From NCBI GenBank assembly GCA_902783745.1, contig CACZRY010000187.1, positions 1 to 14,460 on the forward strand: a stretch of 14,460 bases of DNA, in the 5' to 3' direction. The DNA comes from an uncultured Erysipelotrichaceae bacterium. Lineage in GTDB: Bacteria > Bacillota_I > Bacilli_A > Acholeplasmatales > Anaeroplasmataceae. The notes under the pieces are model-generated. The model was not told where the DNA came from. It saw only the letters and a list, made by a program, of their open reading frames with translations, and searched no databases. Shown here piece by piece: positions 6,917 to 14,460 of this stretch (position 1 is its first letter; the number at the start of each line of letters is the position of its first letter). The position numbers and the translations under genes are program-made.

Positions 6917-7816
6917 TTAGTCTTCTATTAATTTACTTGGAATATCCATATAAAGCTTTTCAATCTCAAAATGATTACGTTCTTCTTTTGTAAATACAGA
7001 TACTACAATTGAATTACAATCAACTAATACCCAACTTGAATTAAGACCTTCTACTTTTCTAATATTTAATCCAGAAGACTCTAAATCTTCTAAATATCCT
7101 ATAAATGATGAAGCTTGACGCTCACTTGATACTGAAGCAACAATCATAGTATCATAAAAAGGACTTCTTTCTTTCATATCATAAACTATAATATCTTCAC
7201 ATCTAACCTTTTTAAGTGCGTCTATAACCTTATCAATCATTTCATTCTCTACCTTTTCCTTATAAATATTAAATACCTCTACTTGACTTGGATGAGGTAC
7301 CTCATTATTTTTTAAAACTACATCTATAGTATACATAAGAGATTTATAAATTGCTAGATTAAATTTACCATCTAATAAAATTTTTCTACATTCTATACAA
7401 TTTTCATATGTTCTATTCTTTTCAGTATAATCAGAAATCATTATAATTTCTTCTAATGGTGACATATTTTTTCTACCAAAAACATGATATCTTATTGCAT
7501 TATAAATATCTATATCATCACCTATTAATTCCTTATACCAATATGCTGAAAGATATGCGTGATATAAAAATGGATATTTCTCACATTCTTCTATATCTTC
7601 TTTTGATAAATATTTATATGCCTCTTTAAAATCATCATATTTAGAATAATCATGCATCAAACCTGCAATTCTAGCCTTAATAGGATCTACTCCCATTTTC
7701 TTAGCTAAGAATTCAGCCATTTCTGCAACACCATAGATATGAGTTAATCTCTTATCATGGATACCTTTCATTTTATTAGTTATAATTTCATATGCTTTAT
7801 CGCTAGATGATTGCAT
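6917..7816 (-). CDS. YqeK-type HD phosphohydrolase fused to ribosomal silencing factor RsfS
   Basis: 299 residues with two domains. Residues 1 to about 190 are a YqeK HD domain: RLTHIYGV with His26, MHDYSKY with His55-Asp56, His86 in LYHAYLSA, AIRYHVFG with His111, and ISDYTEKNR with Asp129. The family hydrolyses diadenosine tetraphosphate symmetrically to ADP. Residues from about 192 are an RsfS/YbeB domain: IDALKKVRCEDIIVYDM, PFYDTMIVAS, SSWVLVDCNSIVVSVF and FEIEKLY. RsfS binds ribosomal protein uL14 and blocks subunit joining. The HVF and YxLExLW signatures of RsfS are changed (SVF, FEIEKLY). In Bacillus these are separate neighbouring genes, and here no stop or restart separates them. The start overlaps the yqeH end by 14 nt, with AGAGG about 12 nt upstream, suggesting coupling. 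Confidence 0.9.
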   Translation of the reverse strand: MQSSSDKAYEIITNKMKGIHDKRLTHIYGVAEMAEFLAKKMGVDPIKARIAGLMHDYSKYDDFKEAYKYLSKEDIEECEKYPFLYHAYLSAYWYKELIGDDIDIYNAIRYHVFGRKNMSPLEEIIMISDYTEKNRTYENCIECRKILLDGKFNLAIYKSLMYTIDVVLKNNEVPHPSQVEVFNIYKEKVENEMIDKVIDALKKVRCEDIIVYDMKERSPFYDTMIVASVSSERQASSFIGYLEDLESSGLNIRKVEGLNSSWVLVDCNSIVVSVFTKEERNHFEIEKLYMDIPSKLIED

Positions 7817-8897
7817 TTGTAATTAATACCTCTGTTCCTTTTATATATCTAACTTTTATCTTACATTTACCTAAAATAGTTATAAAACCAAAGCCACTAA
7901 ACCATATGGCTTTTTTCTTTTTACCATCAAATTCTATTTCTTTTGTTTCATATGATATATTTAAAACCTCTTCTTTTGTTGGAGGTAATAATACATCACC
8001 AATTCTATTATTTAATAAATCATCGACTCTTGATGTATTAGTCTTATGAATTTTAATATCATTTGATGCATAAATTATCGCAGCAGAATCACCTTTATCT
8101 AATACTTCAATTGATGCTAGGCCACCAATAAATAAAGCTAAATTATCATCTAAAGGATAAGTCTTAGGTTTTAATTCTGTTTTAGTCATAATCTTTTCAT
8201 AAGATTTAGGTAATAATTTACCTAAAACATCATAATCATTAATTAAGCCTGGAGTATCTACAAGCTTACCATTATCATTAAAGAATGGAATATTAATTTC
8301 ATTTAAAGTTGTACCTGGAATAACAGATGTTGAAATTGTATCTGTCTTTATAGAATATTCATCTCTTAAAATCGCGTTAATAAGTGATGATTTACCTACA
8401 TTTGCACTACCTACAAAATAAACATCGCTATCTTCTTTTCTAAACATTTCAATTAAAGAAACTAAATCTTTTATAAATAATCCGTTTTTAGAAGATACAA
8501 CCATAGATGCTAAAACCTTAAATGATTTTGACATACATTGATGATTTAACCAATCAACAATCTTTAAAGGTACTGTTGAATGAGGAAAAATATCAAATTT
8601 ATTTGCGACAAGAATTACATTTCTATCTCTTAGACGATTAATCATGTCATCTCTAAATGTATTTTTAAATTGGAATATATCAACAACATAAATTATTAAT
8701 CCATCTTTCTTTAATACATTATCGATTACTCTAATATAATCTTCATTAGTTGCGATAATTTTAGGTAATTCGTTATAATGAATCATTTTATAGCATCTCA
8801 TGCAATATTTTGTTTTATCATTAATTTTAGGTACAAATCCAGGCTTATTATCATCAGTATCCTGAATAATCGCACCACAACCATTACATTTAATCAT
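7803..8897 (-). CDS. yqeH: Circularly permuted GTPase YqeH, ribosome biogenesis
   Basis: 364 residues. An N-terminal zinc finger has Cys4, Cys7, Cys32 and Cys35. The GTPase motifs run in permuted order: G4 NKFD (99-102), G5-like SSKNG (135-139), G1 GSANVGKSS (163-171), G2 GTT (195-197) and G3 DTPG (214-217). A C-terminal domain follows that in the family contacts nucleic acid. YqeH is needed for 30S subunit assembly. Its ATG overlaps the yqeG stop codon by one base (TAATG), with AAGGAG about 14 nt upstream, so translation is coupled. It is the only gene in the window ending in TAG. Confidence 0.96.
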   Translation of the reverse strand: MIKCNGCGAIIQDTDDNKPGFVPKINDKTKYCMRCYKMIHYNELPKIIATNEDYIRVIDNVLKKDGLIIYVVDIFQFKNTFRDDMINRLRDRNVILVANKFDIFPHSTVPLKIVDWLNHQCMSKSFKVLASMVVSSKNGLFIKDLVSLIEMFRKEDSDVYFVGSANVGKSSLINAILRDEYSIKTDTISTSVIPGTTLNEINIPFFNDNGKLVDTPGLINDYDVLGKLLPKSYEKIMTKTELKPKTYPLDDNLALFIGGLASIEVLDKGDSAAIIYASNDIKIHKTNTSRVDDLLNNRIGDVLLPPTKEEVLNISYETKEIEFDGKKKKAIWFSGFGFITILGKCKIKVRYIKGTEVLITNAII

Positions 8898-9454
8898 TAA
8901 GCTTCATCAAACTCCTTAAGTTTAGTTTCATATATATCTTTATATTTTTTTCTTTTCTTAATTCTATTTAAAAAGAATTGTTCAATTCTTCTATTATTCT
9001 TTGTAATATTAATCTCTGTAGATTTATCCTTAGGATATATTAAACAAGTTTTAATCTTACATCTATTACCACCTAATATATCAGTCATTAGCTGATCACC
9101 CATAATCATGATTTCATCATTATTATATTTCTTTTTAGCAACTTTATTTATTGCTTTCTTAATACCTCTTTTTAAAGGCTTAGTTGAGAATTTAACACAA
9201 GGAATATTAAAAGCTTTCGCAAAATTTGTAACTCTTTCTTTTCTTGAATTAGAAACTAATATAAATTCAAATCCAATTGCTTCTACTTTGGCCTTAAATT
9301 CGAATAATTCTTCTGTAGGCATTGTTTCCTTATATGTAATTAGAGTATTGTCTAAATCTGTTAAAATAAGCCTAATTCCAGAATCATATAATTCTTGTAA
9401 AGGTATTTCATATATTGATTTGTAATAATATGTTGGTATTAGCTTTTTTAACAT
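8897..9454 (-). CDS. yqeG: HAD-superfamily phosphatase YqeG
   Basis: 185 residues. HAD motif I is LTDLDNTL with Asp33 and Asp35, motif II is VSNS with Ser68, motif III Lys lies within KFSTKPLKRG (88-97), and motif IV is GDQLMTD with Asp120 and Asp125. It has no cap domain of note, as in YqeG (subclass IIIA, DUF2010-like). The physiological substrate is not established in general, though the gene is usually next to yqeH. ATG 9454 has AAGGAG 6 nt upstream, and it is the first gene of the operon, with an extended -10 promoter just ahead. Confidence 0.92.
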   Translation of the reverse strand: MLKKLIPTYYYKSIYEIPLQELYDSGIRLILTDLDNTLITYKETMPTEELFEFKAKVEAIGFEFILVSNSRKERVTNFAKAFNIPCVKFSTKPLKRGIKKAINKVAKKKYNNDEIMIMGDQLMTDILGGNRCKIKTCLIYPKDKSTEINITKNNRRIEQFFLNRIKKRKKYKDIYETKLKEFDEA

Positions 9455-9482
9455 ATAAACTCCTTATTTAAAATTCTTTGAT

Positions 9483-9491
9483 ATTATAACA
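9483..9491 (-). promoter_or_regulatory. Extended -10 promoter of the yqeG-yqeH-yqeK/rsfS operon
   Basis: TGTTATAAT on the minus strand is a perfect TGnTATAAT extended -10 element, about 29 nt upstream of the yqeG start. The -35 region 17 nt further up is only a T run, which an extended -10 can tolerate. It lies directly after the upstream gene's terminator. Confidence 0.75.
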
Positions 9492-9502
9492 TAAAAAAAC
9501 AT

Positions 9503-9533
9503 ATAAAAAAATGGGTAAGCTTTTAACTTACCC
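9503..9533 (-). terminator. Intrinsic terminator of the four-helix membrane protein gene
   Basis: GGGTAAG (9533-9527, minus) pairs with CTTACCC (9519-9513) around TTAAAAG, followed by ATTTTTTTAT. It starts 9 nt after the stop codon of the gene at 9542. Confidence 0.9.
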
Positions 9534-9541
9534 GTAAATAA

Positions 9542-10051
9542 TTACTTTAAAGCTTCAACAACTGGTTGAGTCTTTATAGACTTTCTATAAATTACTTCAT
9601 CAATTGCTGTTAAACCTAAATTAATTGTTAATAATAGAATTGAAATATATGGACCTTGTGCTAAATAATATTCATTTAAATATTGTTTAGAAGCAAGTGT
9701 AGTTGTATTTAGCATTAAACCTGTTGCACCTAAAATAAAGAAAATTATAGATGCTAATAATAAAATACCAATTACTATATTAATATAGAAACGGAAATTA
9801 TATTTTAAGAAAAATCTTAATACTGTTAATAATACAATTGCAATAAAGAATATAATTATTAAAATTGCACCTACAGATACATTGAACCAATTATCAATTC
9901 CATAAAATGCTTCAAATCCTGTATAGAATGATCCTTCTGCTCCTTGATAACCAGGTAGTCTATAAATACAAGGTAAGAACATTAAGAAGAATGTACCAAT
10001 GATTAATAATGATTGAATTACTGGCATAATTAGTTTTTTAACTATTTTCAT
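9542..10051 (-). CDS. Uncharacterised four-helix membrane protein
   Basis: 169 residues, not recognised. A basic start (MKIVKKL) is followed by four hydrophobic segments near 8-27, 56-77, 85-106 and 131-150. The first loop (about 28-55) is rich in Gly, Tyr and Phe (RLPGYQGAEGSFYTGFEAFYG) and probably lies outside the cell. The short third loop contains NTTTLASKQYLNEYY. This is a compact four-pass topology with a long first loop, but I cannot tie it to a family. ATG 10051 is chosen because GGAGG sits 7 nt upstream; an in-frame earlier start at 10075 has no ribosome site. It is a single-gene unit with its own promoter and terminator. Confidence 0.75.
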   Translation of the reverse strand: MKIVKKLIMPVIQSLLIIGTFFLMFLPCIYRLPGYQGAEGSFYTGFEAFYGIDNWFNVSVGAILIIIFFIAIVLLTVLRFFLKYNFRFYINIVIGILLLASIIFFILGATGLMLNTTTLASKQYLNEYYLAQGPYISILLLTINLGLTAIDEVIYRKSIKTQPVVEALK

Positions 10052-10079
10052 GGTAAACCTCCAAATTACATACATTTTA

Positions 10080-10107
10080 ATTATATAATTTTATGAAATA
10101 AAATCAA
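10080..10107 (-). promoter_or_regulatory. Promoter of the four-helix membrane protein gene
   Basis: On the minus strand, -35 TTGATT (10107-10102) and -10 TATAAT (10085-10080) are spaced by 16 nt, about 28 nt upstream of the ATG at 10051. Confidence 0.7.
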
Positions 10108-10122
10108 CTAAAAATTACTTTT

Positions 10123-11766
10123 TTATGCCAATAAATTAGTTAATCCAATAAATGCTTCTTCATCAAATGGATTATTAAGGCCTGCATTTTCAATTCCGTC
10201 TTTAAATTTATAATTATTTGAATCAAACTCATATATAGATTTATATATATTTTGAGCATTATTATAATCTTTAATACCCTCTTCATACATATTAACTGCA
10301 GGAATTAATGATGTTGCATAAGAAATGTAATAGAATTGTGAATCAACTATTGCACGATGATAATATTCTAATGGATCTCCACCTTGTAAAGCTTGCTTAA
10401 TTTTTTCATATCCACCCATGTTTTCACATACATCTAACATTACATCATTTAACTGATCTTTTGTATAATTGCTTGAATTAGAATAAACCTCTTGTTCAAA
10501 TTGATCCATAAGTGTTGATAATAGAATGATTCTAAAACAATCTCTAATTTTATATTTCTTTATTGCATCTGTTAAATTAGCGCCTAGTTTATTTTCATTA
10601 TTAACTAAATATGCTAAAAATAACATTTCATTACATTGTGATTGAGATTCACTAATATCTAATGCAGGATTTGGTATATTATTTTTTCCTGAATAAATCA
10701 TTGCATTCATATGCCCAAATTCATGTACTTTAGTAAATATGTTTTGATATCCCATACCAAAATAACAAATTGCAGTTTTAGATTCAGCTAAATATGTTGT
10801 ATATGCTCCTTCTACTGAATTTAAAGTAGTGGCATAAAATGCATTTGTATTCTTAAATTTATAATAATTATTCTTAAATGAATTATCATCAAATGTGGAC
10901 ATATATGAATCAAAATATGTCATATTAGATGATTTATCACTAGATTTAAAAAAAGAATCAAATTTTTCTTTTTCAGTTACTGTTAAATCACTAGATAATG
11001 TATCTTTAGTATATTGGTTTTCATATAATGTAGGAACAATATATTGTGCTACATAATCAGCTAATTTATCAGCATCTTCTTCGTCATAATCTCTACCAAA
11101 ATAGTCATATTGATATTCTAAGACAGAATCATAGCCTGCTTCTTTAGCAAGTTCTTTATATGAATTAATTATTTTAATGTAGATTTCTTCAACATTACTT
11201 TGATAATTAGAATCTTGCTGAGATAAATCATTAAACTCTGTTTCATATTCATCAATATCATTTTGTAATTCATAATATCTATCAGAATAATCTTTACCAA
11301 TTATTTTTGAAATTTCTTCATCAGTTTTATCTCCAAACATTAATGTTCTTAAAATTGGAATATCTTTTGAAATAGTAAGATATTCTTTATATTTCAAAAA
11401 AGCAGTTTGAATTTTGTCTTGAATAGAAAAATATCTAGTAGTACCTCTTGATTTGTCTAAAGAATAACTTACATATTCCTTTGATCTACATGATGTAAGT
11501 TTATATATATAATTGATATATTGTTGCATATATAAAGTTATTCTATATTTTTCTAAATCAGATAATTCTTCTTTATCTTTCAAATCATTTGAGCTATTAA
11601 TCAAATAATCTATATTTGATATATTTGTATTGTATTCACTTTCACTTAATGTATAACTTAATAAAGATGATTCATTTCTATATAAAAAATCACTTAAGTT
11701 ACAACTACTTAATGTAAATATAGAAGCTACTATAATCCCTAATAATAAAAGTTTCTTTTTAAGCAT
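10123..11766 (-). CDS. Lipid-anchored M3-family (oligoendopeptidase-like) zinc metallopeptidase
   Basis: 547 residues. A lipoprotein signal runs from MLKKKLLLLGIIVAS to the lipobox LSSC with Cys22. A helical Asp/Glu/Tyr-rich region follows. The catalytic zinc site is KVHEFGHMNAM with His348, Glu349 and His352; Glu373 within DISESQSQCNE fits the third ligand, matching the AExASTxNE region of M3 peptidases. Length and helical content agree with M3 oligopeptidases, though most known ones are cytosolic and lack a signal. Role inferred: peptide trimming at the outer membrane face. ATG 11766 has AAGGAG 9 nt upstream. A longer frame reaching 11844 would run through the neighbour's terminator and is rejected. 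No hairpin is visible after the stop; the next promoter begins within 16 nt. Confidence 0.85.
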   Translation of the reverse strand: MLKKKLLLLGIIVASIFTLSSCNLSDFLYRNESSLLSYTLSESEYNTNISNIDYLINSSNDLKDKEELSDLEKYRITLYMQQYINYIYKLTSCRSKEYVSYSLDKSRGTTRYFSIQDKIQTAFLKYKEYLTISKDIPILRTLMFGDKTDEEISKIIGKDYSDRYYELQNDIDEYETEFNDLSQQDSNYQSNVEEIYIKIINSYKELAKEAGYDSVLEYQYDYFGRDYDEEDADKLADYVAQYIVPTLYENQYTKDTLSSDLTVTEKEKFDSFFKSSDKSSNMTYFDSYMSTFDDNSFKNNYYKFKNTNAFYATTLNSVEGAYTTYLAESKTAICYFGMGYQNIFTKVHEFGHMNAMIYSGKNNIPNPALDISESQSQCNEMLFLAYLVNNENKLGANLTDAIKKYKIRDCFRIILLSTLMDQFEQEVYSNSSNYTKDQLNDVMLDVCENMGGYEKIKQALQGGDPLEYYHRAIVDSQFYYISYATSLIPAVNMYEEGIKDYNNAQNIYKSIYEFDSNNYKFKDGIENAGLNNPFDEEAFIGLTNLLA

Positions 11767-11791
11767 TATCACCATCTCCTTATATATATTT

Positions 11792-11820
11792 ATTATATTT
11801 AATATTAAATTAAAAATCAA
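11792..11820 (-). promoter_or_regulatory. Promoter of the M3-peptidase lipoprotein gene
   Basis: On the minus strand, -35 TTGATT (11820-11815) and -10 TATAAT (11797-11792) are spaced by 17 nt. The -35 lies within the T-rich tail of the preceding terminator. Confidence 0.78.
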
Positions 11821-11850
11821 ATAAAAGAAGGTATGTAAAAACATACCTTC
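11813..11850 (-). terminator. Intrinsic terminator of the Ala-rich lipoprotein gene
   Basis: GAAGGTATGT (11850-11841, minus) pairs perfectly with ACATACCTTC (11836-11827) over 10 bp with a 4-nt loop, followed by TTTTATTTGATTTTT. It is about 32 nt after the stop codon. Confidence 0.88.
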
Positions 11851-11881
11851 AAATATAGTTTAAATTATCTTACTATAAATA

Positions 11882-13210
11882 TTATTTTCTTAATTCTGAG
11901 TCATTAAATTCGTAAGTGATACTAGCGTTTGGCTTCATTTCGAACTTAACAGCATCATCATACTTGAAATTTAAAGCAACACTTAAGTTTCCTTCTGTAA
12001 ATTCAACAGGAAGTTGAGCACCAGACATTCCCATAGCGACTTTAGCAATATCTCCAAGCTTTTCTGTAGATAATTCTAATGACTTAGGTAAAACATTTGC
12101 AACGTCGATTACACACTTAGCTGTTGCATAAACAGTCTTCTCATCAAATAAAGCAGCACTTGGTTCCACTGCACGGAAAGCATCACCAGATATCGCTTTT
12201 CTTGGAGCAAACATACTATAAGCTTGGTTTAATAACTTACCATTAGCATTTAATGTGAATTCAACATCTGTACCATTAACGCTAGAAATAGTTACACCAA
12301 CTGATTCAATTCCTTCAACAATTTGAGTGAACATTTCAGATTCATAGAAATCTTCTGAAGTTGAAATAGAAACTAATTCTTCATCATCAATTGAAGCATC
12401 TCCAGAAATACCAAATGAAGCTAATAATTCATTTAAAGACTTAGTTTGATAAGCATTTAAATAAGTAGAAATTTGTGCAGCTTTATCGCCTGAAATACTT
12501 TCAGATAATTTTTCATCACTTCTAATATTCTTCTTTAATTCAGTTGTAGTTTCTTCACCTGTTACACTAACACCCATCATTGAAGCTATAGTTGTAGGTA
12601 ACTTAGCACTTGCTTCAACATAACCATATCCTTCATCATAGAAAAGCTTAGCATTTCCATTAGCTTCCATATTTAACATTTTTTCAACGTTAGAAGCAGC
12701 TTCATCAATTGCTGTTTGATCAGTAATACCTAATTGTGTAGCTAATTCGCTTTTATCAACAGATGCCTTTAACTTTGCATTTGCAGATGCACTTGCTTCA
12801 AAATCAATATTATTTGCAAATTGATTAATTGCAGCTTGTTCTTGTTCTTCACTTAAACCAGTTTTTAAAGCTTCAGTATAATCAGTATATGTATTCTTAC
12901 CAATTGTAACCTTTGCTTCAGCAGATGCACTTGCTGTTAATTCAACATTAGCACCCATAGCTTTTCCCTTAACTTTTGCATTTACATCAAGATTTGCACC
13001 AACAGCATAAATCTTCTTTCCATCTTGTTGAGAAATAACAACTAAAGCCTTTGCTACATCTTCAGCCTTTTCAGTCTTTGCAATAACAACTTCGTTACCA
13101 TTAGCATCCTTTAATTTTGCTTCAGTAGCTGCGTTATTACATGCAGTTAATGATAATGCTGATACTGCTAAACCAGCAATTGCGCCCATACTTAAAAATA
13201 ATTTTTTCAT
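11882..13210 (-). CDS. Ala-rich surface lipoprotein, paralogue of the adjacent lipoprotein
   Basis: 442 residues. The signal MKKLFLSMGAIAGLAVSALS ends in lipobox LTAC with Cys24. The mature part begins NNAATEAKLKDANGNEV, then has repeated Ala/Ser/Lys-rich strand-like blocks (for example ELTASASAEAKVTIGKNTY and IDFEASASANAKLKASV), and later NAYQTKSLNELL, DFYESEMF and VNGTDVEFTLNANG. The same landmarks occur in the neighbouring gene at 13337, so the two form a family. Alternating small and charged residues suggest beta structure. No enzymatic motif is seen, and I do not recognise the family. ATG 13210 is preferred by the signal peptide. AAGGAG lies 13 nt away, rather far, and no better start intervenes. 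It has its own promoter and terminator. Confidence 0.82.
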   Translation of the reverse strand: MKKLFLSMGAIAGLAVSALSLTACNNAATEAKLKDANGNEVVIAKTEKAEDVAKALVVISQQDGKKIYAVGANLDVNAKVKGKAMGANVELTASASAEAKVTIGKNTYTDYTEALKTGLSEEQEQAAINQFANNIDFEASASANAKLKASVDKSELATQLGITDQTAIDEAASNVEKMLNMEANGNAKLFYDEGYGYVEASAKLPTTIASMMGVSVTGEETTTELKKNIRSDEKLSESISGDKAAQISTYLNAYQTKSLNELLASFGISGDASIDDEELVSISTSEDFYESEMFTQIVEGIESVGVTISSVNGTDVEFTLNANGKLLNQAYSMFAPRKAISGDAFRAVEPSAALFDEKTVYATAKCVIDVANVLPKSLELSTEKLGDIAKVAMGMSGAQLPVEFTEGNLSVALNFKYDDAVKFEMKPNASITYEFNDSELRK

Positions 13211-13249
13211 AATATTTAACCCACTCCTTCTTAATTTTAAGTCATTATA

Positions 13250-13277
13250 ATTATAAAACAAAATAAAATAAATTCAA
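13250..13277 (-). promoter_or_regulatory. Promoter of the Ala-rich lipoprotein gene
   Basis: On the minus strand, -35 TTGAAT (13277-13272) and -10 TATAAT (13255-13250) are spaced by 16 nt. A second TATAAT follows directly at 13249-13244 but is too far from this -35. Confidence 0.65.
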
Positions 13278-13336
13278 TATAATTTATGTGATTTTATGTG
13301 AAAATATCTCATTTTTTATGTTAAAACAATTCTTTT

Positions 13337-14460
13337 TTATACTATCCAATGTACTGACTCTTCTAAAATAGTATTTAAATCTGCTTCTTTATATTCCTTT
13401 TTACTATCCTTAGATAATGTAAATTTTACATCATCATTATATGTAATAACATTTTTTAAGTTTATTTTAAATTTAGTAGTATTGGTATCATCATCAAGAA
13501 TATCATTCATATCAATTTCAAGATTACAATCTTCTGATTTAATTAGACCTTCGTTTGAGAATACAATATTATATTCTCCAAGCTTTTTGTCTTTCAAATC
13601 TGAAGTTGTATTAATATCAGCAATACTTATAAAATTAGACATATCAGACATAGCTTTAGTTATTTCAGAATAAAAATTAGCATTAAAATTAATTTTAAAT
13701 GTTACATCATCATTTGATATTGATGTAATTTCAACGTCATTATCAGAAACAAACTTTTTTAAATAATTATAATAATCTGATTCATAGAAATTTTCTGTAG
13801 TATATTCAGATAATTCCAAATTTGTATATTTAGATAATAAAGTATAAAAATTAGAGCTTTGATATTCATTTAAAATACTTGTGATATATGTACAAGGTAG
13901 TCCCTCAAAAAAATTTGTACTAACATAATTATTACTAAAATTAGGTTCATCAGGATTATTTTTAGTACCTTCTAATTCTAAATATAAATTACCTGATTCC
14001 AAAAATCCTTTTATATCCATATTAATATTATTATTTGTTTCAGTACTAATATTTGGTATATTATTATAATCTACCCCTAGAGAAGAACAATACTGTATAA
14101 ATTCATCTCTATTAATAGTGCTTTTACTTTGTACATTTTCAGATAATTGAACTTCTAAATCAACATTGTTTTTTAATTCTTCTTTAGCTTTAGAAAAATC
14201 TTCTTCCGTTGTTATATCCTTTTCCGAAAAATTAGTGTATTTATTTTTACCAATTGTAAGTCTTACATCACCATTCATAGATGTTTTTGAATAATCACTT
14301 AAATAATTTACTTTATATTCTTGTTCAGTTTCACTTTCAGTATGAATGCCAACTGAATAAATATTTTTTTGATTTTCAAATGCTTTATTTGCATATGCTG
14401 CAAATGCTTTTGAAACCAATTCTTCATCGTTTGATTTTTTTACTGTTATTTCTTCACCAC
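13337..14460 (-). CDS. Paralogous lipoprotein-type protein, N-terminus beyond window
   Basis: The frame is open to the right edge: in-frame codons upstream of the TTG at 14419 read GEEITVKKSNDEEL, which aligns with GNEVVIAKTEKAED of the neighbouring lipoprotein. The true start and expected lipoprotein signal therefore lie outside. At least 373 residues are visible. Shared landmarks with the gene at 11882 are NIYSVGIHT versus KIYAVGANL, TIGKNKYTNF versus TIGKNTYTDY, NEYQSSNFYTLL versus NAYQTKSLNELL, FYESDYYNYL versus FYESEMFTQI, and ITSISNDDVTFKINFNANF versus ISSVNGTDVEFTLNANG. It differs in bias, being Asn/Ser/Asp/Glu-rich where the neighbour is Ala-rich. It lies directly upstream in the same direction. 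No clear terminator is seen after its stop, but the neighbour has a promoter. Function unknown. Confidence 0.8.
   Translation of the reverse strand, partial: GEEITVKKSNDEELVSKAFAAYANKAFENQKNIYSVGIHTESETEQEYKVNYLSDYSKTSMNGDVRLTIGKNKYTNFSEKDITTEEDFSKAKEELKNNVDLEVQLSENVQSKSTINRDEFIQYCSSLGVDYNNIPNISTETNNNINMDIKGFLESGNLYLELEGTKNNPDEPNFSNNYVSTNFFEGLPCTYITSILNEYQSSNFYTLLSKYTNLELSEYTTENFYESDYYNYLKKFVSDNDVEITSISNDDVTFKINFNANFYSEITKAMSDMSNFISIADINTTSDLKDKKLGEYNIVFSNEGLIKSEDCNLEIDMNDILDDDTNTTKFKINLKNVITYNDDVKFTLSKDSKKEYKEADLNTILEESVHWIV

Noticed and set aside
7807..8049. Plus-strand open frame of 80 codons
   Set aside because: It is antisense to yqeH and lacks start signals or a recognisable product.
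9108..9425. Plus-strand open frame of 105 codons
   Set aside because: It is antisense to yqeG, whose HAD motifs make that strand the coding one.
11767..11844. N-terminal extension of the M3 peptidase
   Set aside because: It would translate through the upstream gene's terminator and the promoter, and it hides the lipoprotein signal that begins at 11766.
13262..13336. Terminator or regulatory repeat after the second lipoprotein gene
   Set aside because: Only a short direct repeat (TCACATAAA twice on the minus strand) was seen; no stable hairpin with a T run.
13482..13673. Plus-strand open frame of 63 codons
   Set aside because: It is antisense to the second lipoprotein gene, with no ribosome site.
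1..14460. CRISPR arrays, insertion sequences, tRNA or rRNA genes
   Set aside because: No regularly spaced repeats, transposase-like frames, terminal inverted repeats or tRNA-like cloverleaf sequences were found on reading through the window.

Overview
The window is very AT-rich, with short intergenic gaps, strong Shine-Dalgarno sequences, TTGATT/TATAAT-type promoters and lipoprotein signal peptides. This fits a low-GC Firmicutes-type bacterium of the Bacilli, near Erysipelotrichales, RF39 or Mycoplasmatota-like lineages. The yqeG-yqeH-yqeK/rsfS genes and the FMN-riboswitch-controlled ECF transporter subunit support this. The exact taxon cannot be fixed from the sequence. The standard bacterial code works throughout: the tryptophan codons checked are TGG and no visible gene stops at TGA.

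Layout. Positions 1-917 (minus strand) hold a promoter, an FMN riboswitch with its terminator, and a ribU-like riboflavin ECF S component that runs off the left edge. Next come gpmI (glycolytic phosphoglycerate mutase) and an uncharacterised alpha/alpha-toroid (prenyltransferase/squalene-cyclase-like) protein, both on the minus strand. Positions 3549-6648 are the only plus-strand block, a tight four-gene operon: a divergent zinc-dependent phospholipase C-like protein, a two-repeat DUF1538 membrane protein, and two different P-II-like proteins. It ends at an 11-bp hairpin shared with the convergent minus-strand operon.

The minus-strand block 6684-9491 is yqeG-yqeH-(yqeK::rsfS)-small membrane protein, driven by an extended -10 promoter. 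It is a contracted form of the ribosome-assembly/NAD-region cluster known in Bacillus, with YqeK and RsfS fused in one protein. Beyond it lie three cell-envelope units, each with its own signals: a four-helix membrane protein, a lipid-anchored M3-family metallopeptidase, and two adjacent paralogous lipoproteins, the second running off the right edge.

The strongest candidate for an undescribed system is the plus-strand cassette. Two P-II-like proteins, a family known for sensing small molecules and gating transporters, are translationally linked to an uncharacterised DUF1538 membrane protein and preceded by a phospholipase C-like relative that seems to have lost several metal ligands. No stretch over 300 bases lacks a gene. 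The 283-base gap at 677-959 is filled by the riboswitch, promoter and terminators.
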